The notes under the pieces are model-generated. The model was not told the origin of the DNA and did no database searches. It saw only the letters and a list, made by a program, of their open reading frames with translations. Below are positions 26,546 through 34,979 of a stretch of DNA of 64,000 bases, piece after piece. Position numbers and translations under genes: made by a program. Origin of the DNA: Dyella_B sp035503745. GTDB lineage: Bacteria; Pseudomonadota; Gammaproteobacteria; Xanthomonadales; Rhodanobacteraceae. The DNA lies in NCBI RefSeq assembly GCF_035503745.1, contig NZ_DATJTC010000006.1, positions 4,692-68,691 on the forward strand. The letters run 5' to 3'. The first letter of the stretch is position 1, and each line of letters begins with the position of its first letter.

Positions 26546-27913
26546 ATGCACGTGCTAAACGATCCCAGCGACGGTGCCGGCGGCCAGCCCCCCCGGCACA
26601 TCCTTACACCCAGCACCCTCAATCGTTTGGTGCGCGGACTGCTGGAAGACGCGTTGCCGCTGGTGTGGATCGAAGGCGAGCTTTCCAATGTCGCGCGGCC
26701 CGCGTCCGGGCATCTGTATTTCACCCTCAAGGACAGCGCGGCGCAGGTGCGCTGCGCCATGTTCAAGCCCAAGCCGCAGTGGCTGCGCTTCAAGCCGGCC
26801 GATGGCATGCACGTGTTGATCCGCGCGCGCGTGGGTTTGTACGAACCGCGCGGTGAGTTCCAGCTGGTCGCCGAACACATGGAGCCCGCGGGCGAAGGCG
26901 CGCTGCAACGCGAGTTCGAACGACTGAAAGCGCAGCTCGACGCCGAAGGCCTGTTCGCCGCCGAACGCAAGCGCGCGCTGCCGCGTTTTGCGCAGCGCAT
27001 CGGCGTGATCACATCGGCCACCGGCGCGGCCATTCGCGATGTGCTGAGCGTGCTGGCACGTCGCTGGCCGATGGTGGAAGTAGACGTGCTGCCGGTGCCC
27101 GTGCAGGGGCGCGAGGCGCCGCCGGCGATCGTGTCGATGCTGCGCAAGGCCGCCCTGTCGCAACGCTACGACGTACTGCTGCTTACGCGCGGCGGCGGTT
27201 CGCTGGAAGACCTCTGGGCCTTCAACGACGAACAGGTGGCACGGGCCATCCACGCCTGCCCGGTGCCCGTGGTCAGCGCGGTCGGGCACGAGATCGACTT
27301 CAGCATCGCCGACTTCGTCGCCGACCTGCGCGCACCCACGCCGTCTGCGGCGGCGGAATTGCTGGTCCCCGATACGCTTGCCCTGCGGCGTCATCTGGAT
27401 CAGCTGCAGCGGCGCCTCGTGGCACTGCAGGAACGCCGGCTGCAGGCGCACATCCAACGCATCGACCATCTGCTGGCGCGCCTGCAATCGCAGCGTCCGC
27501 AGGCGCGGCTGGCGCGCGACCGCGAACGTCTCAAGCAGCTGCATCGCCACTTGCTCGGCGCGCGGGTATCGCAATCCACGCAAGCAAAGCTGCGCCTGGA
27601 GCGCGTGCACGCACGCCTGCTGGCGCAGCATCCGCGGCAGCGGCTGGTGCTGTGGCGTCAGCAACTGGATCAGTACGTTGCGCAATTGCACCGTACGATG
27701 GAGCACAAGCTTGAACGCGATCGCCTTATGCTGCAGCAAAGCGCGCGCGCCCTGCATGCGGTAAGCCCGCTGGCAACGTTGGAACGCGGCTACGCGATCC
27801 TGTTCGACGCACAAGGCAAGGTGCTGCGCTCGGCCCAGCATGTCGCCGCCGGCACGTCGCTGCGCGCGCGGCTGGCGGACGGCGAACTGCCGTTGCAGGT
27901 GGGCGAGGACTGA
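26546..27913 (+). CDS. xseA: Exodeoxyribonuclease VII large subunit
   Basis: Catalytic subunit of a single-strand exonuclease used in repair and recombination. The 455-residue protein starts with an OB domain (LTPSTLNRLVRGLLED and WIEGELSNVARPASGHLYFTLKD), then the nuclease core with IGVITSATGAAIRDVL, VPVQGREAPPAI, TRGGGSLEDLWAFNDE and VVSAVGHEIDFSIADFVAD, and a long coiled-coil arm rich in Arg/Leu/Gln (about 285-410). xseB is not adjacent. Starts with ATG at 26546. Confidence 0.97.
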   Translation: MHVLNDPSDGAGGQPPRHILTPSTLNRLVRGLLEDALPLVWIEGELSNVARPASGHLYFTLKDSAAQVRCAMFKPKPQWLRFKPADGMHVLIRARVGLYEPRGEFQLVAEHMEPAGEGALQREFERLKAQLDAEGLFAAERKRALPRFAQRIGVITSATGAAIRDVLSVLARRWPMVEVDVLPVPVQGREAPPAIVSMLRKAALSQRYDVLLLTRGGGSLEDLWAFNDEQVARAIHACPVPVVSAVGHEIDFSIADFVADLRAPTPSAAAELLVPDTLALRRHLDQLQRRLVALQERRLQAHIQRIDHLLARLQSQRPQARLARDRERLKQLHRHLLGARVSQSTQAKLRLERVHARLLAQHPRQRLVLWRQQLDQYVAQLHRTMEHKLERDRLMLQQSARALHAVSPLATLERGYAILFDAQGKVLRSAQHVAAGTSLRARLADGELPLQVGED

Positions 27914-27927
27914 GCTTCGATTCCTCA

Positions 27928-27958
27928 CACGAATTGAACGTTTCTGCGCACGAATCGA
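27928..27958 (+). promoter_or_regulatory. 21-bp-spaced direct repeat upstream of the acetolactate synthase operon
   Basis: CACGAATTGA (27928-27937) and CACGAATCGA (27949-27958) are 9/10 identical with a 21-base period, two helical turns, the geometry of AraC-type tandem sites. The flanks are also partly repeated (14 of 21 positions). A GTTGTACAAC palindrome follows at 27964-27973. Function is inferred. Confidence 0.4.
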
Positions 27959-27963
27959 GTATT

Positions 27964-27973
27964 GTTGTACAAC
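27964..27973. promoter_or_regulatory. Palindrome GTTGTACAAC, candidate operator
   Basis: A perfect 10-base palindrome with the TTGTACAA core often seen in GntR-type operators, 36 bases upstream of the acetolactate synthase ATG and ahead of its ribosome binding site (GGAGG). Short, so chance is possible. Confidence 0.35.
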
Positions 27974-28009
27974 TGGCATTCGCTTATCTCTCCCCCTTGG
28001 AGGCGATGC

Positions 28010-29653
28010 ATGAAAGGCGCAACCGTGTTCGTGAAAGCGCTGGAAGCCGAAGGCGTGCGCAGCATCTTCGGCGTGCCGGGTGAGGAAAACCTGGATGTCG
28101 TCGAAGCTCTACGCGATTCGTCGATCCGGCTGATCGTCACCCGCCACGAACAAGCCGCCGGCTTCATGGCGGCCACATGGGGGCGGCTGACCGGCGAAGC
28201 CGGCGTTGCGCTGTCCACCCTGGGCCCTGGCGCGACCAACCTGGTCACCGCCGCCGCCTACGCGCAGCTCGGCGCCATGCCCATGCTGATGATCACCGGT
28301 CAGAAACCTATCCGCACGCACAAGCAGGGTTTGTTTCAACTGGTCGACGTCGTGGACATGATGCAGCCGCTGACCAAATACACCCGGCAGGTGGTTTCCG
28401 CCGCGACCATTCCAGCCCGCGTGCGCGAGGCGTTCCGGCGCGCCGAGGAAGAACGCCCCGGCGCCGTGCACCTGGAATTGCCCGAGGACATCGCCCGCGA
28501 CGAGGTCGAAGAGGTGATCCTGCTGCCCACTGAATACGCCCGCCGCCCGTCGCCCGACGATGCCGCGCTGATACAGGCCGCCGAGGCGATCAGCAACGCC
28601 AAGCACCCGATCCTGATGATCGGCGCCGCCGCCAATCGCCAGCGCACCGCCGTGGCGTTGCGCGCATTCGTGGACAAGCTTGGCATTCCCTTCTTCACCA
28701 CCCAGATGGGCAAGGGCGTAATCGACGAAGAACATCCGCTATGGCTGGGCAACGCCGCGCTGTCCGACGGCGACTTCGTGCATCGCGCGATCGACGCGGC
28801 CGACGTGATCATCAACGCCGGCCACGACGTGGTGGAAAAGCCGCCCTTCTTCATGCATCGCGGCCGCCGCACGGTAATCCACATCAACTTCTCCTCTGCC
28901 GAAGTGGATTCGGTGTATTTCCCGCAGATCGAAGTAGTGGGCGACATCGCCCACACCATCGAGCGCCTGACCGATGCACTTGCCGCCCAACCGCATTGGG
29001 ACTTCACGTATTTCGACAAGGTGCGCCAAGCCTTTCACGCACAGCTGGGCCTGTATGCGGACGATGCGCGTTTCCCCATGCATCCGGTACGCATCGTGGA
29101 CGACACCCGCAAATACATGCCCGACGACGGCATCCTGTGCCTGGACAACGGCATGTACAAACTGTGGTACGCGCGCTACTACAAGGCGCGCCAGCCCAAT
29201 ACCGTGCTGCTGGACAACGCGCTGGCCACCATGGGCGCCGGCCTGCCCTCGGCGATGGGGGCGAAAATGGTGTATCCGGATCGCAAGGTGCTGGCGATCT
29301 GCGGCGACGGCGGCTTCATGATGAACGCGCAGGAGCTGGAAACGGCGGTACGCCTGAAAATGGACCTGGTGATCCTGCTGCTGCGCGACGATGCCTACGG
29401 CATGATCCGCTGGAAGCAGGCCGAGATGGGTTACGCCGACTACGGCATGCAGTTTGGCAACCCCGATTTCGTCCGCTTTGCCCAGGCGCATGGTGCGCAG
29501 GGCCATCGCCCCGAACATGCCGGGGAGTTTCTTCCCACGCTCAAGCGCGCCTTCGAGGAAGGCGGCGTGCACCTGATCGACCTTGCCATCGACTACTCCG
29601 ACAACCATCGCATACTCGACGAAGAAATCCGTCGACTCAGCGCAGCCGTCTGA
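28010..29653 (+). CDS. Acetolactate synthase-like ThDP enzyme (large subunit type)
   Basis: Joins two pyruvates, or pyruvate and another 2-oxoacid, through thiamine diphosphate. The 547-residue protein has the N-terminal FGVPGEENLDVVEAL with the catalytic Glu region, RHEQAAGFMAATWGRLTG, GPGATNLVTAAAYAQLGAMP, and the ThDP-Mg motif CGDGGFMMNAQELETAV followed by LRDDAYGMIRWKQ. GGAGG stands 6 bases before the ATG at 28010. No small regulatory subunit and no acetolactate decarboxylase lies next to it, so it is not the normal biosynthetic ilvBH set. It shares an operon with an aldehyde dehydrogenase, which suggests a catabolic or detoxifying role. Confidence 0.88.
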   Translation: MKGATVFVKALEAEGVRSIFGVPGEENLDVVEALRDSSIRLIVTRHEQAAGFMAATWGRLTGEAGVALSTLGPGATNLVTAAAYAQLGAMPMLMITGQKPIRTHKQGLFQLVDVVDMMQPLTKYTRQVVSAATIPARVREAFRRAEEERPGAVHLELPEDIARDEVEEVILLPTEYARRPSPDDAALIQAAEAISNAKHPILMIGAAANRQRTAVALRAFVDKLGIPFFTTQMGKGVIDEEHPLWLGNAALSDGDFVHRAIDAADVIINAGHDVVEKPPFFMHRGRRTVIHINFSSAEVDSVYFPQIEVVGDIAHTIERLTDALAAQPHWDFTYFDKVRQAFHAQLGLYADDARFPMHPVRIVDDTRKYMPDDGILCLDNGMYKLWYARYYKARQPNTVLLDNALATMGAGLPSAMGAKMVYPDRKVLAICGDGGFMMNAQELETAVRLKMDLVILLLRDDAYGMIRWKQAEMGYADYGMQFGNPDFVRFAQAHGAQGHRPEHAGEFLPTLKRAFEEGGVHLIDLAIDYSDNHRILDEEIRRLSAAV

Positions 29654-29668
29654 TTTTCGGGAGTGACC

Positions 29669-31099
29669 GTGCTGGACAAAACCTACCCCTACTACCTGGC
29701 CAACCAGGCGCAAACTTCCAAGACGATGATGGACGTCTTGGATAAATTCAGCGGCAAGGTCGCCACGCGCGTGGCGGTGCCCGATGCGGGCGCCACCGAA
29801 AAAGCGATCAAGGCGGCGGTCAAGGCAGCCGCCCCGATGAGGGATTTCCGCCCCTGGGCGCGCCAGGCCGTGCTGCAGCATTGCGCCAAACGCTTCGAGG
29901 AGCGCAAGGACGAACTCGCGCTGGCGCTGTGTATCGAAGCGGGCAAGCCGATCAAGGATTCCGCCGGCGAAGTGACCCGCCTGATTGAAACCTTCCGCAT
30001 CGCCGCCGAAGAAGCGGTGCGCTTGAACGGCGAAACCCTGAACCTGCAACTAGCGTCGCGGCTGGACGGCTATCACGGCTACACCAGGCGCGTGCCGGTG
30101 GGGCCGGTGTCGTTCATTACGCCATTCAACTTTCCCTTGAATCTTGTCGCGCACAAGGTCGCCCCGGCAATTGCGGCGGGCTGCCCCTTCGTGCTCAAGC
30201 CGTCCGAGAAAACACCGATCGGCGCCTTGATCATGGGCCAGATCCTGGCCGAAACGGATTTGCCCAAAGGCGCATTCTCCGTGCTTACCCTGGACGGCAA
30301 GAGCGCCGGACCGCTGGTGGAAGATCCACGCCTGAAGCTGCTTTCGTTTACCGGCGGACAAATCGGCTGGGACCTCAAAGCCCGGGCCGGCCACAAGAAA
30401 GTGACGCTGGAACTGGGCGGCAATGCCGCCTGCATCGTCGACGGCGACCAAAAATCGCGGCTGGACAAAGTGATCGACCGGCTGATCTTCGGCGCGTTCT
30501 ACCAATCGGGCCAGAGCTGCATCAGCGTGCAGCGCATTTACGCGCACGAATCCCTGTACGACGAGCTGAAGAAGCGCCTGGTCGATGCGGTGAAGAAACT
30601 CAAAGCCGGCGACCCCAGGAAAAAAGACGTCTTCCTCGGTCCCATGATCGACGAAGCGGCTGCGCAACGCCTGCAAGGCTGGATCGACGAAGCACAAAAA
30701 GCCGGCGGAAAAATCCTGTGCGGCGGCAAACGCAAGGGCAACATGCTCGAAGCGACCTTGATGGAAAACGTACCCGGCGATGCCAAGGTCAATCGCATGG
30801 AAGCCTTCGGACCTTTCGCGCTGATGGCGCCCTTCAAGCGCATCGGCGACGCGATCGCCATGGTCAACGACTCCGATTTCGGCCTGCAGGCCGGCATCTT
30901 CACCGACAGCCTGGACCACGCCATGCGCGCCTGGAACGAACTGGAACAGGGCGGCGTGGTGGTCAACGACGTGCCCAGCTTCCGCGTGGACAACATGCCC
31001 TACGGGGGCGTGAAGCTTTCGGGCATTGGTCGCGAAGGTGTGCGCTATGCGATCGAGGACATGACCGAAATCCGCTTGATGGTGATGCGCGAGGTTTAG
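29669..31099 (+). CDS. NAD(P)-dependent aldehyde dehydrogenase
   Basis: 476 residues from the GTG at 29669 (GGGAG 5 bases upstream; a GTG at 29663 is the alternative). Typical family motifs: SFITPFNFPLNLVAHKVAPA, the Glu region TLELGGNAACIV, and the catalytic Cys in FYQSGQSCISVQRIYAHE. The C-terminal part has FGPFALMAPF and PYGGVKLSGIGREGVRYA. Only 15 bases separate it from the acetolactate synthase stop. Its aldehyde is unknown; acetaldehyde, glyceraldehyde or an aldehyde related to the neighbouring ThDP enzyme are all possible. The stop codon lies in a long hairpin shared with the convergent AraC gene. Confidence 0.9.
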   Translation: MLDKTYPYYLANQAQTSKTMMDVLDKFSGKVATRVAVPDAGATEKAIKAAVKAAAPMRDFRPWARQAVLQHCAKRFEERKDELALALCIEAGKPIKDSAGEVTRLIETFRIAAEEAVRLNGETLNLQLASRLDGYHGYTRRVPVGPVSFITPFNFPLNLVAHKVAPAIAAGCPFVLKPSEKTPIGALIMGQILAETDLPKGAFSVLTLDGKSAGPLVEDPRLKLLSFTGGQIGWDLKARAGHKKVTLELGGNAACIVDGDQKSRLDKVIDRLIFGAFYQSGQSCISVQRIYAHESLYDELKKRLVDAVKKLKAGDPRKKDVFLGPMIDEAAAQRLQGWIDEAQKAGGKILCGGKRKGNMLEATLMENVPGDAKVNRMEAFGPFALMAPFKRIGDAIAMVNDSDFGLQAGIFTDSLDHAMRAWNELEQGGVVVNDVPSFRVDNMPYGGVKLSGIGREGVRYAIEDMTEIRLMVMREV

Positions 31100-31152
31100 G
31101 GTCTTTCCATACTATTGACGTGGTCCACGCCAATAGTGTGAAAAGGCCCTAA
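31096..31152. terminator. 28-bp stem hairpin holding both stop codons of convergent genes
   Basis: Bases 31096-31123 pair with 31125-31152 almost completely (mismatches only at two positions and two G-U pairs). The aldehyde dehydrogenase stop TAG (31097-31099) and the AraC stop (31149-31151) lie opposite each other at the base of the stem. It works most likely as a two-way terminator, with a U-rich side on neither strand. Confidence 0.6.
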
Positions 31153-32102
31153 TGCACATCGACAGGATTGCCGGCATCACCGGCAACCTGACGCAACCGA
31201 TTTACATCGCGCAGCGGCGGCGCGCCGTGCTGGCGGCTGTATTCGCGACTGAATTGGGAAGGGCTTTCGTAGCCGACACGATGCGCGGCGGTGGCCACGT
31301 CGCAGCCTTCGGTCAACAGCAAGCGCCGCGCCTCATGCAAGCGCAGTTGCTTTTGATACTGCAGCGGGCTCATGGCGGTGATTTCGCGAAAGTGATGGTG
31401 CAATGACGAGGCGCTCATGTTCACCATGCTGGCCAGGTCGCTGATGCGCAGCGGCTTGTTGTAATGCTGCTTGAGCCATTGGATGGCGCGCGCAATCTGC
31501 TGCCCCTGCCCGCCCACCACCGCGATCTGCGCCAGGCGCGCACCCTGCTCGCCGGTGAGCAGGCGGTAGATCAGCTCGCGCTCGATCAGCGGCGCCAGCA
31601 GCGGCAGGTCGCGCGGCTGATCGAGCAGCCGCACCAGGCGCAGCAGCGGATCGAGCAGATCGGTGTTGAGCGCGCTCAGCGCAAAGCCACGCGCCGTCGC
31701 CGCCGCCGGCTTGGGCAATTTCACCTCGGACAACCATTCGCCGATACGGACCGGATCCAGCCGCAGCGTGATGCACAGGCAGGGCTCATCGGGCGAGGCG
31801 CGCATCACCTGCGCGGACACCGGCACGTCGATGGAATTGATCAGGTAGTGCCCGTTTTCCTGTTCGAAGCGCTCGTCCCCGAACAGAATGTGCTTGCTTC
31901 CTTGCAACAGCAGCCCCAGGCAGGGCTCGTACATCACGCAGCTGCGATCGTTGGGGGTGTCGGCGCGGAAGAACGACAATGCCGGCCACGCGGTGGCAAC
32001 AACCCCCTCAAACTGCGTGTATTGTTCAACGAGAACTGTCAATTCCTCGCGATCAAGCTCCAGGCGCGAGAGCGGCATGGTGGGCTGTGGCCATGTATTC
32101 AT
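31149..32102 (-). CDS. AraC-family transcriptional regulator
   Basis: 317 residues. The N-terminal ligand-binding part (about 10-190) matches the AraC-N type: RSCVMYEPCLGLLLQGSKHI, GHYLINSIDVPVSAQV. The C-terminal end has two helix-turn-helix units (about 215-300), with LRISDLASMVNMSASSLHHH, FREITAMSPLQYQKQLRL and the second motif ATAAHRVGYESPSQFSREY. It is divergent from the zinc alcohol dehydrogenase and convergent with the aldehyde dehydrogenase. The regulator of the divergent gene is the simplest reading, and a 21-bp-spaced repeat in the region between them supports it. The ATG at 32102 has a weak ribosome binding site. Confidence 0.9.
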   Translation of the reverse strand: MNTWPQPTMPLSRLELDREELTVLVEQYTQFEGVVATAWPALSFFRADTPNDRSCVMYEPCLGLLLQGSKHILFGDERFEQENGHYLINSIDVPVSAQVMRASPDEPCLCITLRLDPVRIGEWLSEVKLPKPAAATARGFALSALNTDLLDPLLRLVRLLDQPRDLPLLAPLIERELIYRLLTGEQGARLAQIAVVGGQGQQIARAIQWLKQHYNKPLRISDLASMVNMSASSLHHHFREITAMSPLQYQKQLRLHEARRLLLTEGCDVATAAHRVGYESPSQFSREYSRQHGAPPLRDVNRLRQVAGDAGNPVDVH

Positions 32103-32177
32103 GGGAAAGACACCAAAATGAGACTCGCCAAGCTTGCCTGTTCCTGCGAGCCAAGGCGAGAGCCTGAATCTGACTTT

Positions 32178-32210
32178 GCAGGATCGGGCAAGCATTTCGC
32201 AGGATCCGGC
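32178..32210 (+). promoter_or_regulatory. Candidate AraC operator: 21-bp-spaced direct repeat
   Basis: GCAGGATCGGGC (32178-32189) and GCAGGATCCGGC (32199-32210) match at 11 of 12 bases with a period of 21 bases. The second copy touches the place expected for the -35 box of the alcohol dehydrogenase promoter (a CATACT -10-like hexamer lies at 32234-32239 with a poor -35). This is the layout of AraC-type activation sites overlapping a weak -35. Confidence 0.5.
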
Positions 32211-32279
32211 TACATGCTCGCGAGCCTGCTGCGCATACTTGTCAGTCATTGGCTTCCCCCCCGCTTCCTGGAGATCAAC

Positions 32280-33341
32280 ATGCCCGTCAGCATCCGCGGC
32301 TACGCTGCTCAATCGGCCACCTCCCCCATGGCCCCGTTCCAGTTCGAGCGGCGCGACCCGCGCGCGGATGACGTAGTGATCGACATCCTGTATTGCGGCG
32401 TCTGCCATTCGGACCTGCACCAGGCCCGCAACGAATGGGGTGGCACCCACTATCCGCTGGTGCCCGGCCACGAAATCATCGGCCGCGTGGCCGCGATCGG
32501 CGCCAAGGTCACCGGCTTCAAGCCCGGCGACATGGTGGGCGTCGGCTGCATGGTCGATTCCTGCCGGCACTGCGATGCCTGCGCCCAGGGCCTGGAGCAG
32601 TACTGCAAGGAATTTCCCACCTTCACCTACAACAGCACCGACCGTCACGACAAGCAGCGTACCTACGGCGGCTATTCGGAGCGCATCGTGGTGTCAGACA
32701 AGTTCGTGCTGCGCGTGCCCAGCGGCCTCGATGCGAAATCCGCCGCGCCATTGCTGTGCGCGGGCATCACTACCTGGTCGCCGTTGCGCCATTGGAAAAT
32801 CGGCAAGGACCACAAAGTGGCCGTGGTCGGCCTGGGCGGATTGGGCCACATGGGCCTGAAATTCGCCAAGGCGATGGGCGCGGACGTCACCCTGTTCACC
32901 CGCTCGCCCGGCAAGGAAGAGGAAGCGCGCCGCCTCGGCGCCGATCACGTGGTGCTTTCCACCGATCCCAAGCAGATGGAAGCGGTAGCCAGCCACTTCG
33001 ACTTCATCCTCGACACGGTGCCTCATCCGCACGACCTTGGACCTTACCTTGCCACGCTGAAATTGAACGGCGTGCACGTGCTGGTGGGCCTGGTCGAACC
33101 GATCGAGCCGACGGTGCACTCCGGTGCGCTGATTTTCGGCCGCCGCTCGATGGCCGGCTCGTTGATCGGCGGTATTGCCGAAACGCAGGAGATGCTCGAT
33201 TTCTGCGCGCAGCACGGTATCAGCGCCGATGTTGAAATGATCGACATGCAGGACATCAACGAGGCTTACGCGCGCATGCTCAAGAGCGACGTGCGCTACC
33301 GCTTCGTGATCGATCTGGCTTCGCTGAAAAACGCCGCCTGA
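32280..33341 (+). CDS. Zinc-dependent alcohol dehydrogenase (cinnamyl-alcohol/YahK type)
   Basis: 353 residues; reduces aldehydes or oxidises alcohols with NAD(P)H. Catalytic zinc ligands are in CGVCHSDLHQARNEWG and PLVPGHEIIG; the structural zinc Cys set is DSCRHCDACAQGLEQYC; the nucleotide fold has VGLGGLGHMGLKFAKAMG. The C-terminal VRYRFVIDL is typical of this subfamily. GGAG lies 6 bases before the ATG at 32280; the open frame continues upstream but is not protein-like. Divergent from the AraC gene, consistent with aldehyde-responsive control as in other AraC-ADH pairs. Confidence 0.95.
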   Translation: MPVSIRGYAAQSATSPMAPFQFERRDPRADDVVIDILYCGVCHSDLHQARNEWGGTHYPLVPGHEIIGRVAAIGAKVTGFKPGDMVGVGCMVDSCRHCDACAQGLEQYCKEFPTFTYNSTDRHDKQRTYGGYSERIVVSDKFVLRVPSGLDAKSAAPLLCAGITTWSPLRHWKIGKDHKVAVVGLGGLGHMGLKFAKAMGADVTLFTRSPGKEEEARRLGADHVVLSTDPKQMEAVASHFDFILDTVPHPHDLGPYLATLKLNGVHVLVGLVEPIEPTVHSGALIFGRRSMAGSLIGGIAETQEMLDFCAQHGISADVEMIDMQDINEAYARMLKSDVRYRFVIDLASLKNAA

Positions 33342-33352
33342 GGGCTCTTGCG

Positions 33353-33380
33353 GACCGGATGCGCCAAAGTGCATCCGGTC
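33353..33380. terminator. Hairpin between convergent genes
   Basis: GACCGGATGC and GCATCCGGTC form a perfect 10-bp stem around an 8-base loop, 12 bases after the alcohol dehydrogenase stop and 15 before the convergent gene's stop. No U-run follows, so it is a weaker terminator candidate. Confidence 0.5.
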
Positions 33381-33394
33381 ACCCCGGCAACGGG

Positions 33395-34153
33395 TCAAGG
33401 CGCCCCGTTGCGGCTGGGCGGCGCGTTCCATCCCATCGCGTCGTACACGTGATACGTAGCCAGCCCCATGTATTCGTGCAGCGCCAGATCCGTCAGCACC
33501 AGGTTCAGGCTATTGGGGATCCAGGTTGGCCGGATATCCACGTAGTCGCCGCGTACGGGTATGGGGTGCATGCCGAAATGCGCGAAGAAAATCAGTGCGC
33601 GATCGAGGTGCGTCGCGGAGGTCACCAGCACCAGCCGCTGCGGCGCATAAGCATCGATCAAGGGACGCACGAATTGGGCGTTCTGCCAGGTGTTCATGCT
33701 GCGCGCATCCAGTTGGATGTCGGCGCCGTCGGCACCCAACCGCTGCAGGACCTTGGCGTAGGAGGCCGCCTCGGACACGCCGTTGCGATAAGCATCGCCG
33801 CCGCTCACCACGATTTTGCAGTCGCCGCCGCTTTGCTTGCAGGCGTGGTAAAGCGCATAGGCTTCCAGCATGCGGCCATTGGCGAACAAGGTAGGCTCAA
33901 CCGACCCACCTTCCACCACGCGCGTCGTACCCGCGCCCAGCAGCACGATGGCGTTGCGCGACGCCCAGGCAATGTCAGGCCGCTTGGCGTACGGCGCCTG
34001 CAGATGATCCAGCAAGCACGCCGGCAACGGACCGCATCCCGCCGACAGGAACAGCACCAACGCCAATCCATACAAAAACCACCGGCAACGCCGCCAACGC
34101 AGGCGGCCAAGAGCGTAGCCGGCCAAGCACAGTACCAACAGCAAAAGGATCAT
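33395..34153 (-). CDS. YdcF/ElyC/SanA-type (DUF218) membrane protein
   Basis: 252 residues with two membrane segments at the start (about 2-17 and 24-46) and the DUF218 fold outside: NAIVLLGAGTTRV, KIVVSGGDAY, DIQLDARSMNTWQNAQF with the typical conserved Ser-x-Asn-Thr, and LVTSATHLDRALIFFAHFG. The family is tied to peptidoglycan and envelope precursor maintenance in Escherichia coli (ElyC, SanA), but no reaction is proven. Convergent with the alcohol dehydrogenase and divergent from yigZ. Confidence 0.87.
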   Translation of the reverse strand: MILLLLVLCLAGYALGRLRWRRCRWFLYGLALVLFLSAGCGPLPACLLDHLQAPYAKRPDIAWASRNAIVLLGAGTTRVVEGGSVEPTLFANGRMLEAYALYHACKQSGGDCKIVVSGGDAYRNGVSEAASYAKVLQRLGADGADIQLDARSMNTWQNAQFVRPLIDAYAPQRLVLVTSATHLDRALIFFAHFGMHPIPVRGDYVDIRPTWIPNSLNLVLTDLALHEYMGLATYHVYDAMGWNAPPSRNGAP

Positions 34154-34233
34154 GCGTATACCCCCGTTAACCTGTGAAGCCTAACGCAAGCGACAATAGG
34201 TCTCCCAGAACCTGGCTTGTGTACCAGCACGAC

Positions 34234-34830
34234 ATGAACCTCCCGTTGCACTCGCTTGTGGCGGCCTGCCGGCATAGTGAAGACATCCGCAAGAGCCGCT
34301 TCCTGGCCCAGGCCGCTCCGGTCGAAACACCGCAGCAGGCATTGGCCTGCGTGCAGCAGGTGAGCGACCCGGCGGCGACGCATAACTGCTGGGCTTACCG
34401 CATCGGCCAGGATTACCGTTTCAACGATGACGGCGAACCCGGCGGCACCGCCGGACGGCCGATCCTGCAAGCCATCGAAGGCCAGGGTATCGACCGCGTC
34501 GTGGTGGTGGTAACGCGCTGGTACGGCGGCATCAAACTCGGCGCTGGCGGCCTGGCGCGTGCGTATGGCGGGACGGCTGCCGAATGCCTGCGGCTCGCCG
34601 AGCGCGTGCCCATCGTGGCGATGGCGCGACTGGGCGTGCATTGCCAATTCGCCGATCTCGCGCGCATGAAGGCACGCCTGAAAGAACTCGGTGCGCAGAT
34701 CGAACAGGAGCTGTTCGACGTATCGGGCGTCACCCTGCATCTGCGCCTGCCGCAGGAGCGGGTCAGCGAAGCTAAGCTGCGCATCAGCGACATCAACCGT
34801 GGCCGCAGCGACGCCTACGCCTTGGAATGA
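34234..34830 (+). CDS. yigZ: YigZ/IMPACT family protein
   Basis: 198 residues. The N-terminal half is the IMPACT domain: DIRKSRFLAQAAPV, ATHNCWAYRIG, FNDDGEPGGTAGRPIL and VVVVTRWYGGIKLGAGGL, then the C-terminal DUF1949 ferredoxin-like half. YigZ proteins bind nucleic acid or ribosome-linked factors and are widely conserved; the precise role is not settled. The ATG at 34234 is taken because the IMPACT domain starts soon after; the preceding 20 codons are not conserved-looking. It lies 149 bases ahead of the ABC transporter gene. Confidence 0.92.
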   Translation: MNLPLHSLVAACRHSEDIRKSRFLAQAAPVETPQQALACVQQVSDPAATHNCWAYRIGQDYRFNDDGEPGGTAGRPILQAIEGQGIDRVVVVVTRWYGGIKLGAGGLARAYGGTAAECLRLAERVPIVAMARLGVHCQFADLARMKARLKELGAQIEQELFDVSGVTLHLRLPQERVSEAKLRISDINRGRSDAYALE

Positions 34831-34979
34831 ATTGTCCGCCATGGCTATCCTGACCCCGCCGCCAGCCCCTTGTGGGCGCCGGGGAGCCCTTGCCGCATGC
34901 GCGGCCTGTCGAAAACGCCGCAATTGAATCGCCAGCGCCTAGCCCCATGTCGAATCGGTCCGTCCCGCGCCGAGAGCCT

